From contig NZ_CP080332.1 of assembly GCF_019456655.1 (NCBI RefSeq), positions 310,001 through 374,000 of the forward strand: a DNA stretch of 64,000 nt, given 5' to 3'. The notes beneath the pieces are model-generated. The model did no database searches. It saw nothing but the letters and a program-made list of their open reading frames with translations, and was not told where the DNA came from. Position numbers and translations under genes: made by a program. Origin of the DNA: Mycolicibacterium diernhoferi. Lineage in GTDB: Bacteria > Actinomycetota > Actinomycetes > Mycobacteriales > Mycobacteriaceae. Of the stretch, positions 37,456-46,154 are shown piece after piece (within the stretch, counting starts at the first letter, position 1; the number at the start of each line of letters is the position of its first letter).

Positions 37456-38850
37456 GTGGCGGTGATCCTGGCCTACACATCACCGGCCCTGGGGCACCTG
37501 TACCCGTTCTGCGCACTGCTGCGGGAGCTGGCGGGCCGCGGGCATCAGGTGCATGTCCGCACCCTGGCCGACGGCGTGCAACTCTGCCGCGACCTCGGCT
37601 TCGAGGCCGGCGCGGTGGACGCCCGGATCGAGTCGCTGCACAACGAAGACAGCGTCGGCGGCGTGCTCCGGGCGGCGGGTGAGACCGTCCGGGCGCTGGC
37701 CGCATGTGCCGCGGTCGAGGTCGGCGACATCGAGCGGGCGGTGCGTCAGGTTGGTCCCGACCTGGTCATCGTGGATTCCAACTGCTGGGGAGCGATCTCC
37801 TTCGCCGAGGCGGAAAACCTTGCCTTCGTGGTGTTCTCGGCATTCACCCCGTATCTGCGGTCACCGGGCTCCCCGCCGTTCGGCCCCGGCGCCCGGCCGT
37901 GGCCCGGACCGCTGGGGCGCGTCCGGGACTGGGGCGTCGGGCTGGTCACCGGTGCGGTCTTCGACCGTCCGTTCCGGCGCGGTATGCGAGCGGTGCGGGC
38001 CGGTCTCGGACTGCCGGACGTGCGGTCGGCCGACGACCTGCTGCGGCGGGCCCCGGCCGTGCTGGTCGCCACCGGTAAACCGTTCGAATACCCGCACACC
38101 GACTGGGGTCCGTCGGTCGCGATGATCGGCCCGGCCCCGTTCGACCCGCGGCCCGCGCAGATTCCGGCCTGGCTGCACGACATCGAGGATCCGGTCGTGC
38201 TGGTGACCACCTCCTCGGTGCCGCAGGCCGATGACCGACTGATCCGCACCGCGGTCGAAGCGCTGGCGGGGCAGGGCCTGCATCTGGTGGCGACGTCGCC
38301 GGCGCGGACCGTGCCGGCCGCCGGCCACGGCCCGGGGGTGACGCTGACCGAATTCGTACCGCATTCGCTGGTGCTCGAACGCGCGGTCTGCGTCGTCACC
38401 CACGGTGGGATGGGCGTCACCCAGAAGGCGTTGAGCCGGGGCATCCCGGTGTGTGCCGTGCCGTTCGGCCGCGATCAGTTCGAGGTGGCGCGGCGGGTGG
38501 AGATGGCCCGCTGCGGGGTTCGTCTGCCCGCCAAACAGTTGTCGCCGACGACATTGCGGGCCGCGGTCGCCGACGCCATGTCCATGGTCGACGGGGCCGC
38601 GACCGTCGCCCGCGGGTTTGCGGCGACCGGGGGTGTGCGGCGGGGCGCAGACATCGTGGAAAGCATGCTGGGGCAGCGTGGTTCAGGGGAACGTGTAGCC
38701 GCCGCCGGGGAACCGGGCTGCCCCGGTCCAGATCGCGGATCGGATCAGCCGAGATCGAACGTCGTCGTCTCGGCGACCGACCGGCGTTGCCCGGGCGGCA
38801 GCGGGGCGCCGACCGTGGACGGGCCGATCCGCACCAACACCTGCGGATAG
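37456..38850 (+). CDS. GT1-family (GT-B) glycosyltransferase
   Basis: The 464-residue protein has the UDP-glucuronosyl/rhamnosyl type GT-B fold: N-terminal LAYTSPALGHLYPFCALLREL with the active-site His-like position, and C-terminal THGGMGVTQKALSRGIPVCAVPFGRDQFEVARRVE as the nucleotide-sugar signature. Family members glycosylate lipids, sterols, polyketides or rhamnolipid heads. The start is a GTG after GGAGGAGG. The natural end of the domain is near VESMLG (residue about 410). The last ~50 residues run through the end of the convergent nitroreductase gene (overlap 106 bases) and look like read-through of an eroded stop. Confidence 0.85.
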   Translation: MAVILAYTSPALGHLYPFCALLRELAGRGHQVHVRTLADGVQLCRDLGFEAGAVDARIESLHNEDSVGGVLRAAGETVRALAACAAVEVGDIERAVRQVGPDLVIVDSNCWGAISFAEAENLAFVVFSAFTPYLRSPGSPPFGPGARPWPGPLGRVRDWGVGLVTGAVFDRPFRRGMRAVRAGLGLPDVRSADDLLRRAPAVLVATGKPFEYPHTDWGPSVAMIGPAPFDPRPAQIPAWLHDIEDPVVLVTTSSVPQADDRLIRTAVEALAGQGLHLVATSPARTVPAAGHGPGVTLTEFVPHSLVLERAVCVVTHGGMGVTQKALSRGIPVCAVPFGRDQFEVARRVEMARCGVRLPAKQLSPTTLRAAVADAMSMVDGAATVARGFAATGGVRRGADIVESMLGQRGSGERVAAAGEPGCPGPDRGSDQPRSNVVVSATDRRCPGGSGAPTVDGPIRTNTCG

Positions 38851-39566
38851 GCCTCCCCGTCGAAAACCTCACACGCCAGCGCCAACCGGTTGCGCGCGTC
38901 ACGCAGCGGCTCGGTCAGGGGACAGGTGGCAAGGCCCAGCGCGGCCGCCGACAAGGTCAGACCGCTGAGCGCCTCGCCGGCCCGCAGCCGGGTCAGGTCG
39001 GTGTCGGTATCGGTCGCCAGTACGAGCATGACGGCGTCGTCCCCCGGATGCCCGGAGGGGCTGTCCCCGTAACCGAGCCCGAATTCGGTGTCACCGGCCC
39101 GCGCCCACCGGCCGGCCGGCACCACGGCGAGCTGCACACCGAGCCGCTGCGCCCGGATCACGAACAGCTCGATGGTTCCCGCCGGCAGCGCGCCGCGGTA
39201 CGGCCGCCGGTCGGCCCGGCGCCGGGAGATCGCGCCGGCCAGCTCCACGCTGCCCGCCCCGGGCGGATGCTTCTCCAGCTCGAACGCCGCCAGCACGCCG
39301 TCGTCCGGGAAACGGACGATGCGGCTCGACCACCCGGCCGCCGCGAAGGCGACCGCGCAGTGGTGCAGGACCGCCCCGCAGCTCAGCAGTACGTCGCGCC
39401 GGTCGGAGTCGGTGTCACCGCGGCTGCGGGTCCAGTCGGCGAACAGTTGCACACCGCGATCGTCGACCAACCACCGCCACGGCTGGATGTTGCCCGCCGA
39501 CGGTGCGCGCGCAGCGAGGTCCAGCACGCTCTCCAGCTCGGCGGCGTCGGGGAACGCGGTGGGCAT
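38745..39566 (-). CDS. Acg-type nitroreductase-family protein
   Basis: The 273-residue protein resembles the Acg/Rv2032 group: an N-terminal AARAPSAGNIQPWRW flavin-site motif, AISRRRADRRPY in the middle and ATCPLTEPLRDARNRLAL in the second half. Acg of M. tuberculosis binds FMN tightly in a closed site and has weak catalytic activity; it may sequester flavin in hypoxia. ATG 39566 is chosen because AGGAGGT is 7 bases upstream. No DosR box is seen before it. The 3' end overlaps the glycosyltransferase gene on the other strand. It is followed, with a 42-base gap, by the UPF0114 gene in the opposite order of transcription (UPF0114 lies upstream). Confidence 0.85.
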   Translation of the reverse strand: MPTAFPDAAELESVLDLAARAPSAGNIQPWRWLVDDRGVQLFADWTRSRGDTDSDRRDVLLSCGAVLHHCAVAFAAAGWSSRIVRFPDDGVLAAFELEKHPPGAGSVELAGAISRRRADRRPYRGALPAGTIELFVIRAQRLGVQLAVVPAGRWARAGDTEFGLGYGDSPSGHPGDDAVMLVLATDTDTDLTRLRAGEALSGLTLSAAALGLATCPLTEPLRDARNRLALACEVFDGEAYPQVLVRIGPSTVGAPLPPGQRRSVAETTTFDLG

Positions 39567-39608
39567 GTCTCGCACCTCCTGTGCTGCTGGTGACGGTCTT
39601 CCGCAGAG

Positions 39609-40184
39609 CTAGTGTGCGTCAGCGTGATTGATCGCGGCCACCTTCGCCGAGATCCAGTCCACATAGGCCAGCCCGATGGCCGACGCGATGAACGCCATAT
39701 GGATGATGGTCTGCCACTTCAGCGTTTCGGGCTCGAGATTGTCGGCATTGATGAACGACTTGAGCAGGTGGATCGACGAGATGCCGATGATCGACATCGC
39801 CAACTTGACCTTCAGCACGTTCGGGTTGACGTGGCTGAGCCATTCCGGCTTGTCCGGGTGGCTGTCCATCCGGATCCGCGATACGAAGGTCTCGTAACCG
39901 CCGATGATCACCATGATCAGCAGGTTCGCGATCATCACCACGTCGACGAGGCCGAGCACGATGAGCATCACCGCGGCCTCGTTCAGGTGGTTGAAATCCT
40001 TGACGAGATGGATCAGTTCCTTCCAGAACACGATCACGTACACCACCTGGGCGACGATGAGCCCCAGGTACAGCGGAGCCTGCAGCCAGCGGCTGATGAA
40101 GATCGCCGAGCCGATGAAGCCGGTGAAGGACTGGAATGGCGGCTGAGCCGGTGGGGCCGCGGCGTTGTTTTCGGTTGTGGTCAT
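39609..40184 (-). CDS. UPF0114 (YqhA/TIGR00645) membrane protein
   Basis: The 191-residue protein has four transmembrane segments: about 25-55 with IFISRWLQAPLYLGLIVAQ, then about 72-98, 130-150 and 163-180. The VSRIRMDSHPDKPEWLSHVNPNVLKVKLAMSIIGISSIHLL region is the hallmark of UPF0114/YqhA. Function is unknown; a channel-like role has been suggested. It begins 10 bases after the ilvD stop and is most likely co-transcribed with ilvD. The ATG 40184 has only GGAAG directly adjoining it, so the ribosome site is poor; translation may be coupled to ilvD. Confidence 0.9.
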   Translation of the reverse strand: MTTTENNAAAPPAQPPFQSFTGFIGSAIFISRWLQAPLYLGLIVAQVVYVIVFWKELIHLVKDFNHLNEAAVMLIVLGLVDVVMIANLLIMVIIGGYETFVSRIRMDSHPDKPEWLSHVNPNVLKVKLAMSIIGISSIHLLKSFINADNLEPETLKWQTIIHMAFIASAIGLAYVDWISAKVAAINHADAH

Positions 40185-40194
40185 CTTCCGCGTC

Positions 40195-41910
40195 TCAGCT
40201 GCACACCGCGCCGACAGCGGCCGACCCCACCAGCTTGGTGTACTTGGCCAGCACACCGGTCTTGTAGACCGGGGGCAGCGGCTCGAAACCCGCCTTGCGG
40301 GATTCGAATTCGGCCTCGTCCACCAACAGGTCCAGTGTCCCGTTGGCGACGTCGAGGCGAATCCGGTCGCCGTCGCGGACGAACGCGATCGGGCCGCCGT
40401 CCACCGCCTCGGGGGCGATGTGCCCGACGCACAGGCCGGTGGTGCCGCCGGAGAACCGGCCGTCGGTCATCAACAGCACGTCCTTGCCCAGCCCGGCGCC
40501 CTTGATGGCGCCGGTGATGGCCAGCATCTCGCGCATGCCCGGGCCGCCCTTGGGGCCCTCGTAGCGGATGACGACGACGTCGCCGTGGGTGATGGTGCCG
40601 TCCTCCAGCGCATCCAGCGCCGCCCGCTCACGCTCGAAAACCCGTGCGGTGCCCTCGAAGACATCCGAGTCGAAGCCGGCGGACTTGACCACCGCACCCT
40701 CCGGGGCGAGCGAACCGTGCAGGATGGTGATCCCGCCGGTCGGGTGGATCGGGTTGTTCATCGCCCGCAGCACCTTGCCGTCCGGGTCCGGCGGCTCGAT
40801 GTGGGCCAGGTTCTCGGCCATCGTCTCACCGGTGACGGTCAGGCAATCGCCGTGCAGCAGACCGGCATCCAGCAGCGCACGCATGACCACCGGCACGCCA
40901 CCGATCTCGTCGACATGCTTCATGACGTAGGCGCCGAACGGCTTCACATCGGCGAGGTGGGGGACCTTCTTGCCGACCCGGGTGAAATCGGCCAGCGTCA
41001 GCTCCACGCCGGCCTCCCAGGCGATGGCCAGCAGGTGCAGCACCGCGTTGGTGGAGCCACCGAACGCCATCACCACCGCGATGGCGTTCTCGAAGGCCTC
41101 CTTGGTCAGGATGTCGCGGGCGGTGATCCCGCGGCGCAGCATCTCGACCACGGCCGCACCGGAGCGACGGGCGTACTCATCGCGGCGCTTGTCGATCGCG
41201 ACCGGAGACGCGCTGCCCGGCAACGACATCCCCAACGCCTCGGCCGCCGAGGCCATGGTGTTGGCGGTGTACATGCCGCCGCAGGCGCCCTCGCCGGGGC
41301 AGATGGCCCGTTCGATGATGTCGACATCCTCGCGGGACATCAACCCGCGGGCGCACGCGCCGACCGCCTCGAAGGCGTCGATGATGGTGACTTCCTTCTC
41401 GGTCCCGTCGGTGAGCTTGGCGGTGCCCGGCATGATCGAGCCGTTGTAGAGGAAGACGCTTGCCAGGTTCAGCCGCGCGGCGGCCATCAGCATGCCCGGG
41501 ATGGACTTGTCGCAGCCGGCCAGCAGGACCGACCCGTCCATGCGCTCGGCCTGCATGACGGTCTCCACGCTGTCGGCGATGACCTCACGGGAGACCAGGG
41601 AGAAGTGCATACCCTCGTGTCCCATCGAGATGCCGTCGGACACCGAGATGGTGCCGAACTCCAGCGGGTAACCCCCGGCCTCGTGCACGCCGGCCTTGAC
41701 GGCCTGAGCCAGGCGCTGCAGCGACATGTTGCAGGGGGTGATCTCGTTCCAGGACGAGCCGACACCGATCTGCGGTTTGGCCCAGTCGTCATCGCCCATT
41801 CCGACCGCGCGCAGCATGCCGCGGGCCGCGGTCTTCTCCAGGCCGTCGGTGACGTCGCGACTGCGGGGTTTGATGTCCACCCCGGGGCGAGTTTCAGATG
41901 GTGAGGGCAT
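40195..41910 (-). CDS. ilvD: Dihydroxy-acid dehydratase
   Basis: The 571-residue enzyme has the three iron-sulfur cysteines of dihydroxy-acid dehydratase: [16 protein letters not shown] and [14 protein letters not shown], followed by [18 protein letters not shown]. It dehydrates 2,3-dihydroxy acids to 2-oxo acids in valine, isoleucine and CoA/leucine biosynthesis, with a [2Fe-2S] cluster in mycobacteria. The position matches Rv0189c. ATG 41910 is close to homologues in length. Its promoter must lie in the 81-base gap shared with the copper operon, whose RicR box is about 50 bases upstream, so copper stress might also affect ilvD. UPF0114 follows in the same operon. Confidence 0.95.
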   Translation of the reverse strand: MPSPSETRPGVDIKPRSRDVTDGLEKTAARGMLRAVGMGDDDWAKPQIGVGSSWNEITPCNMSLQRLAQAVKAGVHEAGGYPLEFGTISVSDGISMGHEGMHFSLVSREVIADSVETVMQAERMDGSVLLAGCDKSIPGMLMAAARLNLASVFLYNGSIMPGTAKLTDGTEKEVTIIDAFEAVGACARGLMSREDVDIIERAICPGEGACGGMYTANTMASAAEALGMSLPGSASPVAIDKRRDEYARRSGAAVVEMLRRGITARDILTKEAFENAIAVVMAFGGSTNAVLHLLAIAWEAGVELTLADFTRVGKKVPHLADVKPFGAYVMKHVDEIGGVPVVMRALLDAGLLHGDCLTVTGETMAENLAHIEPPDPDGKVLRAMNNPIHPTGGITILHGSLAPEGAVVKSAGFDSDVFEGTARVFERERAALDALEDGTITHGDVVVIRYEGPKGGPGMREMLAITGAIKGAGLGKDVLLMTDGRFSGGTTGLCVGHIAPEAVDGGPIAFVRDGDRIRLDVANGTLDLLVDEAEFESRKAGFEPLPPVYKTGVLAKYTKLVGSAAVGAVCS

Positions 41911-41959
41911 GTGAGAAGTATGCCTCCCGGGCCTGGTCCCGACCCAAACCATTCCTGGA

Positions 41960-41974
41960 TACCCCCTTGGGGTA
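41960..41974. promoter_or_regulatory. RicR/CsoR-type copper operator
   Basis: TACCCC (41960-41965) and GGGGTA (41969-41974) form a perfect inverted repeat with a 3-base centre, the pattern known for RicR-regulated mycobacterial genes. It lies directly upstream of a TAnnnT -10 (TAACGT, 41979-41984) that is 7 bases before ATG 41992. Confidence 0.8.
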
Positions 41975-41991
41975 CCGGTAACGTGTGGGGC

Positions 41992-42594
41992 ATGACTCGG
42001 ACCGGACAGATGGCCCTGATCGCCGTTGTGGCGGTGGCCGCACTGATCGCGGGGTGCGGTGGCCGGGACGGCGGGCCGGCTTCCACCTCGGCCGGGGAAT
42101 CCGGCGCATCGGCCGCGGCCGACCTCCCGCCGGGGGTCAACGCCACCGACCGTGCCTTCGCCTACGGGTTGCTCGCGCAGCGTCCCCAGGTCGACCACCT
42201 GGTCGAACTGGCCCGCACCAACTCCGGCAACCCGGCGGTGGTCGCGGCGGCCGAGGCGCTGGCCCGCAGCGAGCGGCAGCAGAGTGACACCGTGAACGCG
42301 CTACTGGTGCAGTGGAGCGATGGTGAGGAGGGCGGGCAGGGCCCGCCTCCGGAGGGCCCGACGTTGTTCGACCGCGGCGCCGTCGAGCGTCTCGGGTCGC
42401 TGACCGGCCCGGAGTTCGACACACTGTGGCTGCAGGCCATGCTCAACCACCACCAGGCGGTGATGATCATGGCCTCCTCCGAGATCAAGGATGGCGAGGA
42501 CGTCAACGCCAAGACCCTGGCCCGGGCGGTCCTGGAGACCCGGCAGGCCGAGGTGGAGCAGATGCAGCAGTTGTTGGGAGGCGGACAGCGATGA
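41992..42594 (+). CDS. DUF305 lipoprotein, copper operon
   Basis: The 200-residue lipoprotein has a lipobox (ALIAGC, Cys22) and a low-complexity Gly/Ser/Ala linker. The DUF305 helical domain follows, with the His pair motif [20 protein letters not shown] (metal-binding HHxxAxxM) and an MASSEI-like helix. DUF305 proteins are linked to copper and other metal tolerance in the periplasm. It is the first gene of a two-gene operon with ricR, under a RicR operator and a leaderless-type promoter, so it should be induced by copper. Its stop overlaps the ricR ATG. In M. tuberculosis ricR lacks this neighbour. Confidence 0.88.
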   Translation: MTRTGQMALIAVVAVAALIAGCGGRDGGPASTSAGESGASAAADLPPGVNATDRAFAYGLLAQRPQVDHLVELARTNSGNPAVVAAAEALARSERQQSDTVNALLVQWSDGEEGGQGPPPEGPTLFDRGAVERLGSLTGPEFDTLWLQAMLNHHQAVMIMASSEIKDGEDVNAKTLARAVLETRQAEVEQMQQLLGGGQR

Positions 42595-42896
42595 GTGACG
42601 ACACGCACGCGGCCGAGCACGGCTATTCGCCGCAGAAGGAGAACTACGCCAAACGCCTGCGGCGCATCGAGGGGCAGGTCCGCGGGATCGCCAAGATGAT
42701 CGATGACGACAAGTACTGCATCGACATCCTGACCCAGATCAGCGCGGTGAACAGTGCTCTGCAGTCCGTCGCGCTGGGCCTGCTCGACGAGCACCTGGGC
42801 CATTGCGTCACCCAGGCCGTCGCCGAGGGCGGTGACCGGGCGGACGCCAAACTCGCCGAGGCCTCGGCCGCCATCGCCCGGCTGGTGCGGTCCTGA
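42591..42896 (+). CDS. ricR: Copper-sensing repressor of the CsoR family (RicR)
   Basis: This 101-residue CsoR-type helical repressor has Cu(I) ligands Cys43, His68 and Cys72, with the same spacing as M. tuberculosis CsoR C36/H61/C65. The RLRRIEGQVRGIAKMI helix and DILTQISAVNSALQSVALGLL core are canonical. Cu(I) binding releases it from the TACCCC-N3-GGGGTA operator upstream of the DUF305 gene, so it is autoregulated. It occupies the Rv0190 (ricR) position between ilvD and the L,D-transpeptidase gene. ATG overlaps the DUF305 stop by four bases. Confidence 0.92.
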   Translation: MSDDTHAAEHGYSPQKENYAKRLRRIEGQVRGIAKMIDDDKYCIDILTQISAVNSALQSVALGLLDEHLGHCVTQAVAEGGDRADAKLAEASAAIARLVRS

Positions 42897-43007
42897 GAGT
42901 TGTCACAGGTGTAACGATTGCCACCCTCGTGGCGATCAAACACCCAGGTCAGTGACGCAGGTCGGACGGTCGCGAGGGGTCCTTCCGGCCTCGTCACGGG
43001 TTAGCTG

Positions 43008-43024
43008 GTGACAGCCCTGTGACA
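43008..43024. promoter_or_regulatory. Tandem GTGACA repeats, candidate MtrA-like site before the L,D-transpeptidase
   Basis: GTGACA occurs at 43008-43013 and 43019-43024, 11 bases apart (one helical turn). A further copy is at 43052-43057 next to the ribosome site, and the complement TGTCAC is at 42901-42906. Such direct repeats resemble MtrA-type response-regulator sites controlling wall genes; the assignment is only inferred. Confidence 0.35.
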
Positions 43025-43058
43025 CACTGGTCAGCAGATATGCCAGTGGAGGTGACAT

Positions 43059-44018
43059 ATGTCGCAGCGGACGAGGAACAGACTCGCCAGCGCGATCATG
43101 GCGGCCGGATTGGTCGTCGGATTCGGATTCGGCAGCCCGGCTGCCCAGGCAGAACCGCCGGTGCCGCCACCGGCGCCGGCGAACCCGCTCGGATCATCCT
43201 CGGAGACCGAACGTGATCCGTTCGCCCCGGTCGGTGGTTACGGCGCCCAACCGCTACCGATCCCCGAGGGGACCCCGGCCGGGCAGAACCCCAACCCGTT
43301 CATCGGGTTGCCGCCGTTCGTCCCGCCCACCTTCAACCCGGTGAACGGTTCGATCGCGGGGGCCGCCAAGCCGATCTACATCAACTTCGCCCGGCCCATC
43401 GCCAACCGGCAGATGGCGCAGGACGCGGTGCACATCACGTCGAACCCGCCGGTCCCCGGCCGGTTCTACTGGGTCACCGACACCCAGCTGCGCTGGCGGC
43501 CCCAGGACTTCTGGCCGGCCGGCACGGTGGTGAACATCGACGCCGCGGGCACCAAGTCGAGCTTCACCGTGCCCGAGCAGTTGGTCGCGACGATCGACGA
43601 TGCCACCAAGACGATGACGGTGGTGCGTGACGGCGAAGTCGAGAAGGAATTCCCGGTCTCGATGGGCAAAGCCGGCAACGACACCAAGAACGGCACCTAC
43701 TACGTGCTGGAGAAGTTCGCCGACATGGTGATGGACTCGTCGACCTACGGTGTCCCGGTGGAGTCGGAGGACGGGTACAAGACGCAGGTGAAGGATGCCG
43801 TCCGCATCGACAACAGTGGCATCTTCGTGCACGGTGCGCCCTGGTCGGTCGGTGCGCAGGGTAGTTCGAATGTCAGCCACGGCTGCATCAACCTCGCACC
43901 CGCGGACGCGAAGTGGTTCTTCGACAACTTCGGCAGCGGCGACGCGGTCGTCATCAAGAACACCGACGGTGGCTGGTACGACCAGCCCGACGGTGCGTCG
44001 GACTGGCAGATGTTCTAG
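43059..44018 (+). CDS. L,D-transpeptidase (Rv0192/LdtMt4-like)
   Basis: The 319-residue protein has a signal peptide (about 1-32, cleavage near AQAEP), a Pro-rich linker (35-90), an Ig-like domain (about 95-165) and the YkuD catalytic domain (about 170-300). The active-site signature is FVHGAPW (His258), 14 residues, then SHGC-INL with catalytic Cys276. It forms 3-3 peptidoglycan cross-links or attaches proteins in the periplasm and is inhibited by carbapenems. Position matches Rv0192. GGAGGTGACAT gives a strong ribosome site before the ATG. It is convergent with zmp1 across a long palindrome. Confidence 0.92.
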   Translation: MSQRTRNRLASAIMAAGLVVGFGFGSPAAQAEPPVPPPAPANPLGSSSETERDPFAPVGGYGAQPLPIPEGTPAGQNPNPFIGLPPFVPPTFNPVNGSIAGAAKPIYINFARPIANRQMAQDAVHITSNPPVPGRFYWVTDTQLRWRPQDFWPAGTVVNIDAAGTKSSFTVPEQLVATIDDATKTMTVVRDGEVEKEFPVSMGKAGNDTKNGTYYVLEKFADMVMDSSTYGVPVESEDGYKTQVKDAVRIDNSGIFVHGAPWSVGAQGSSNVSHGCINLAPADAKWFFDNFGSGDAVVIKNTDGGWYDQPDGASDWQMF

Positions 44019-44026
44019 TTCCCAAC

Positions 44027-44081
44027 AACGATTTCGGCGCGCTCACCTTCGCTTAGCGAACGTGAGCGCGCCGAAATCGTT
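44027..44081. terminator. Long perfect palindrome between convergent ldt and zmp1
   Basis: A 20-base arm (44027-44046) is perfectly complementary to 44062-44081. An inner stem TTCGC/GCGAA (44048-44052 with 44056-44060) leaves a 3-base loop and one C-C mismatch, so the hairpin is 25 bp in total. It starts 8 bases after the ldt stop and ends 7 bases before the zmp1 stop, so it could terminate both genes. It lacks T-runs and is far longer than a usual terminator, so it may instead be a dispersed palindromic repeat. Confidence 0.75.
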
Positions 44082-44088
44082 TACGGGT

Positions 44089-46104
44089 CTAGTTCCAGAT
44101 GCGCACGCGCTGCGCCGGTTCCAGGTACAGCGCGTCGTCGTCATCGACCTCGAACGCCTCGTAGAACGCGTCCAGGTTACGGATGACGCCGTTGCAGCGG
44201 AACTCCGGCGGCGAGTGCGGGTCGGTGGCGAGGCGCCGGATCGCCTCGGCGTCACGGGATTTGGTGCGCCACACCTGAGCCCAGCCGAACAGCACCCGCT
44301 GCACACCGGTCAGACCGTCGATGACGGGTGCTTCTTTTCCGTTCAGGGAGAGTTCGTAGGCCAGCAGGGCGATGGACAGCCCGCCGAGGTCGCCGATGTT
44401 CTCCCCGACGGTGAACGCCCCGTTCACGTGGTGCGAGGAGTCCAGATTGCGCGGGGTGAAGGACTCGTACTGCTCGATCAAGGCCGCGGTGCGATGGCCG
44501 AACTCGGTGCGGTCGGCATCGGTCCACCAGTTCACCAGGTTTCCGTCGCCGTCGTACTTGGCGCCCTGATCGTCGAATCCGTGCCCGATCTCGTGCCCGA
44601 TCACCGCCCCGATGCCCCCGTAGTTGGCGGCGTCGTCGGCGCCGGCATCGAAGAACGGCGGCTGCAGAATGGCGGCCGGGAAGACGATCTCGTTCATGCC
44701 CGGGTTGTAGTAGGCGTTGACGGTCTGCGGGGTCATGAACCATTCGTCATGGTCCACCGGCCCGCCGAGCTTGGCCAGATCGCGGTCGTACTCCAGCGCG
44801 TACCCACGCTGGTAGTTGCCGTACAGGTCGGTGCGGTCGATGGTCAGCGCCGAGTAGTCGCGCCAGCGGGCCGGATAGCCGATCTTGGGGGTGAACTTGT
44901 CCAGCTTCTCCAGTGCGCGCTCGCGGGTTTCCGGCGTCATCCACGGCAGGTTGGTGATGCTGACGCGATAGGCCTTTCGCAGATTGGCCACCAGCTCGTC
45001 CATCCGGGACTTGGCCTCCGGCGGGAAATGGCGCTCCACATAGAGCTTTCCGACCGCATCACCCATCAGGCTCTCGACCAGTCCGACGCCGCGCTTCCAG
45101 CGGTCGCGGATCGCCTCGGTGCCGCTGAGCGTCTTTCCGTAGAACGCGAAGTTCTCGGCGATCAGGTCGTCGGTGAGCAGCGAGGCGCGTGAACTGATGA
45201 CGCGCCAGCTCAGCCACTGCTTCCAGTCCTCCAGCGGCTCGGAGGCCCACAGCGCGGCGAACGCGGTCAGATAGTCGGGCTGGCGCACCACGACCTCGTC
45301 CGGTGCGGCCCCGAGTGCGCCCACCCAACCCGACCAGTCGAATCCTGGTGCCTCGGTGGCCAACTCGGTGAAGGCGCGCAGGTTGTAGGTGAGGTCGGCG
45401 TCGCGGCGCTTCACCACATCCCAGTGCGCGGCCGCCAGCTTGGTCTCCAGCGCCACGATGCGCTCGGCTGTCGCGGTGTGGTCACCTTCGCCCCCGTATA
45501 CCAGGCCCAGCATCCGCGCGATGTGGCCCGGATAGGCCGCCAGGATCTCGGCGTGCGAGGCCTCGCGGTAGTAGGACTCGTCGGGCAGGCCGAGCCCGGA
45601 CTGCGACATGTGCAGCAGGTAGCGGGTGGAGTCCTTGGAGTCGGTGTCGACGTACACCCCGGTGCCGCCGCCGATCCCGGTGCGCTGCAGCCGGCCCAGC
45701 ACGACGGCCAGGGCCTCGCGGTCGGGCGCCTCGGCGATGGTGGCCAGTTCGGCCAGCAGCGGCGCCACCCCCACGCGGGCGACGGTGTCGGTGTCCATGA
45801 AGCTGGCGTACAGGTCTCCGATGCGGGCCGCATCAGTTGAGCCTGAGCTGCGCTGTTCATCGGTGCCGGCCGGGGCGTTCTTCGCGGCGGCCTCGGTGAT
45901 GATGTCGCGGACCTGTTCCTCGGCACGGTCGGCCAGGGTGCGGAACGCACCGTCGGTGGCCCGGTCGGCCGGGATCTCGTATTCGTCCAGCCAGCGGCCG
46001 TTGACGTGGCCGAACAGATCGTCCTGGGGACGCACCGAGGAGTCCACGTAGCTCAGGTCGATGCCGGATCGGATGTCTTCACTCAAAGAGATATCTGACG
46101 TCAC
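44089..46104 (-). CDS. zmp1: Zinc metalloprotease Zmp1 (M13 family)
   Basis: The 671-residue M13 (neprilysin-like) endopeptidase has zinc ligands H504-E505-IG-H508 and a third ligand Glu568 in GENIGDLGG (E568, D572). It also has the N-AYYNP loop and the C-terminal DPHSPPEFRCNGVIRNLDAFYEAF segment. It has no signal peptide, as in M. tuberculosis Zmp1 (Rv0198c), which is nonetheless found outside the cell and affects phagosome maturation. Here it is likely a general peptidase. GTG 46104 fits the ribosome site GGCAGGA better than GTG 46110. Convergent with the L,D-transpeptidase gene. The intervening Rv0193c-Rv0197 genes of M. tuberculosis are absent. Confidence 0.92.
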   Translation of the reverse strand: MTSDISLSEDIRSGIDLSYVDSSVRPQDDLFGHVNGRWLDEYEIPADRATDGAFRTLADRAEEQVRDIITEAAAKNAPAGTDEQRSSGSTDAARIGDLYASFMDTDTVARVGVAPLLAELATIAEAPDREALAVVLGRLQRTGIGGGTGVYVDTDSKDSTRYLLHMSQSGLGLPDESYYREASHAEILAAYPGHIARMLGLVYGGEGDHTATAERIVALETKLAAAHWDVVKRRDADLTYNLRAFTELATEAPGFDWSGWVGALGAAPDEVVVRQPDYLTAFAALWASEPLEDWKQWLSWRVISSRASLLTDDLIAENFAFYGKTLSGTEAIRDRWKRGVGLVESLMGDAVGKLYVERHFPPEAKSRMDELVANLRKAYRVSITNLPWMTPETRERALEKLDKFTPKIGYPARWRDYSALTIDRTDLYGNYQRGYALEYDRDLAKLGGPVDHDEWFMTPQTVNAYYNPGMNEIVFPAAILQPPFFDAGADDAANYGGIGAVIGHEIGHGFDDQGAKYDGDGNLVNWWTDADRTEFGHRTAALIEQYESFTPRNLDSSHHVNGAFTVGENIGDLGGLSIALLAYELSLNGKEAPVIDGLTGVQRVLFGWAQVWRTKSRDAEAIRRLATDPHSPPEFRCNGVIRNLDAFYEAFEVDDDDALYLEPAQRVRIWN

Positions 46105-46154
46105 TCTCACATCCTGCCAGAGGCTCGCGGTGCGGCACCGGTAGCCTCACGGCC

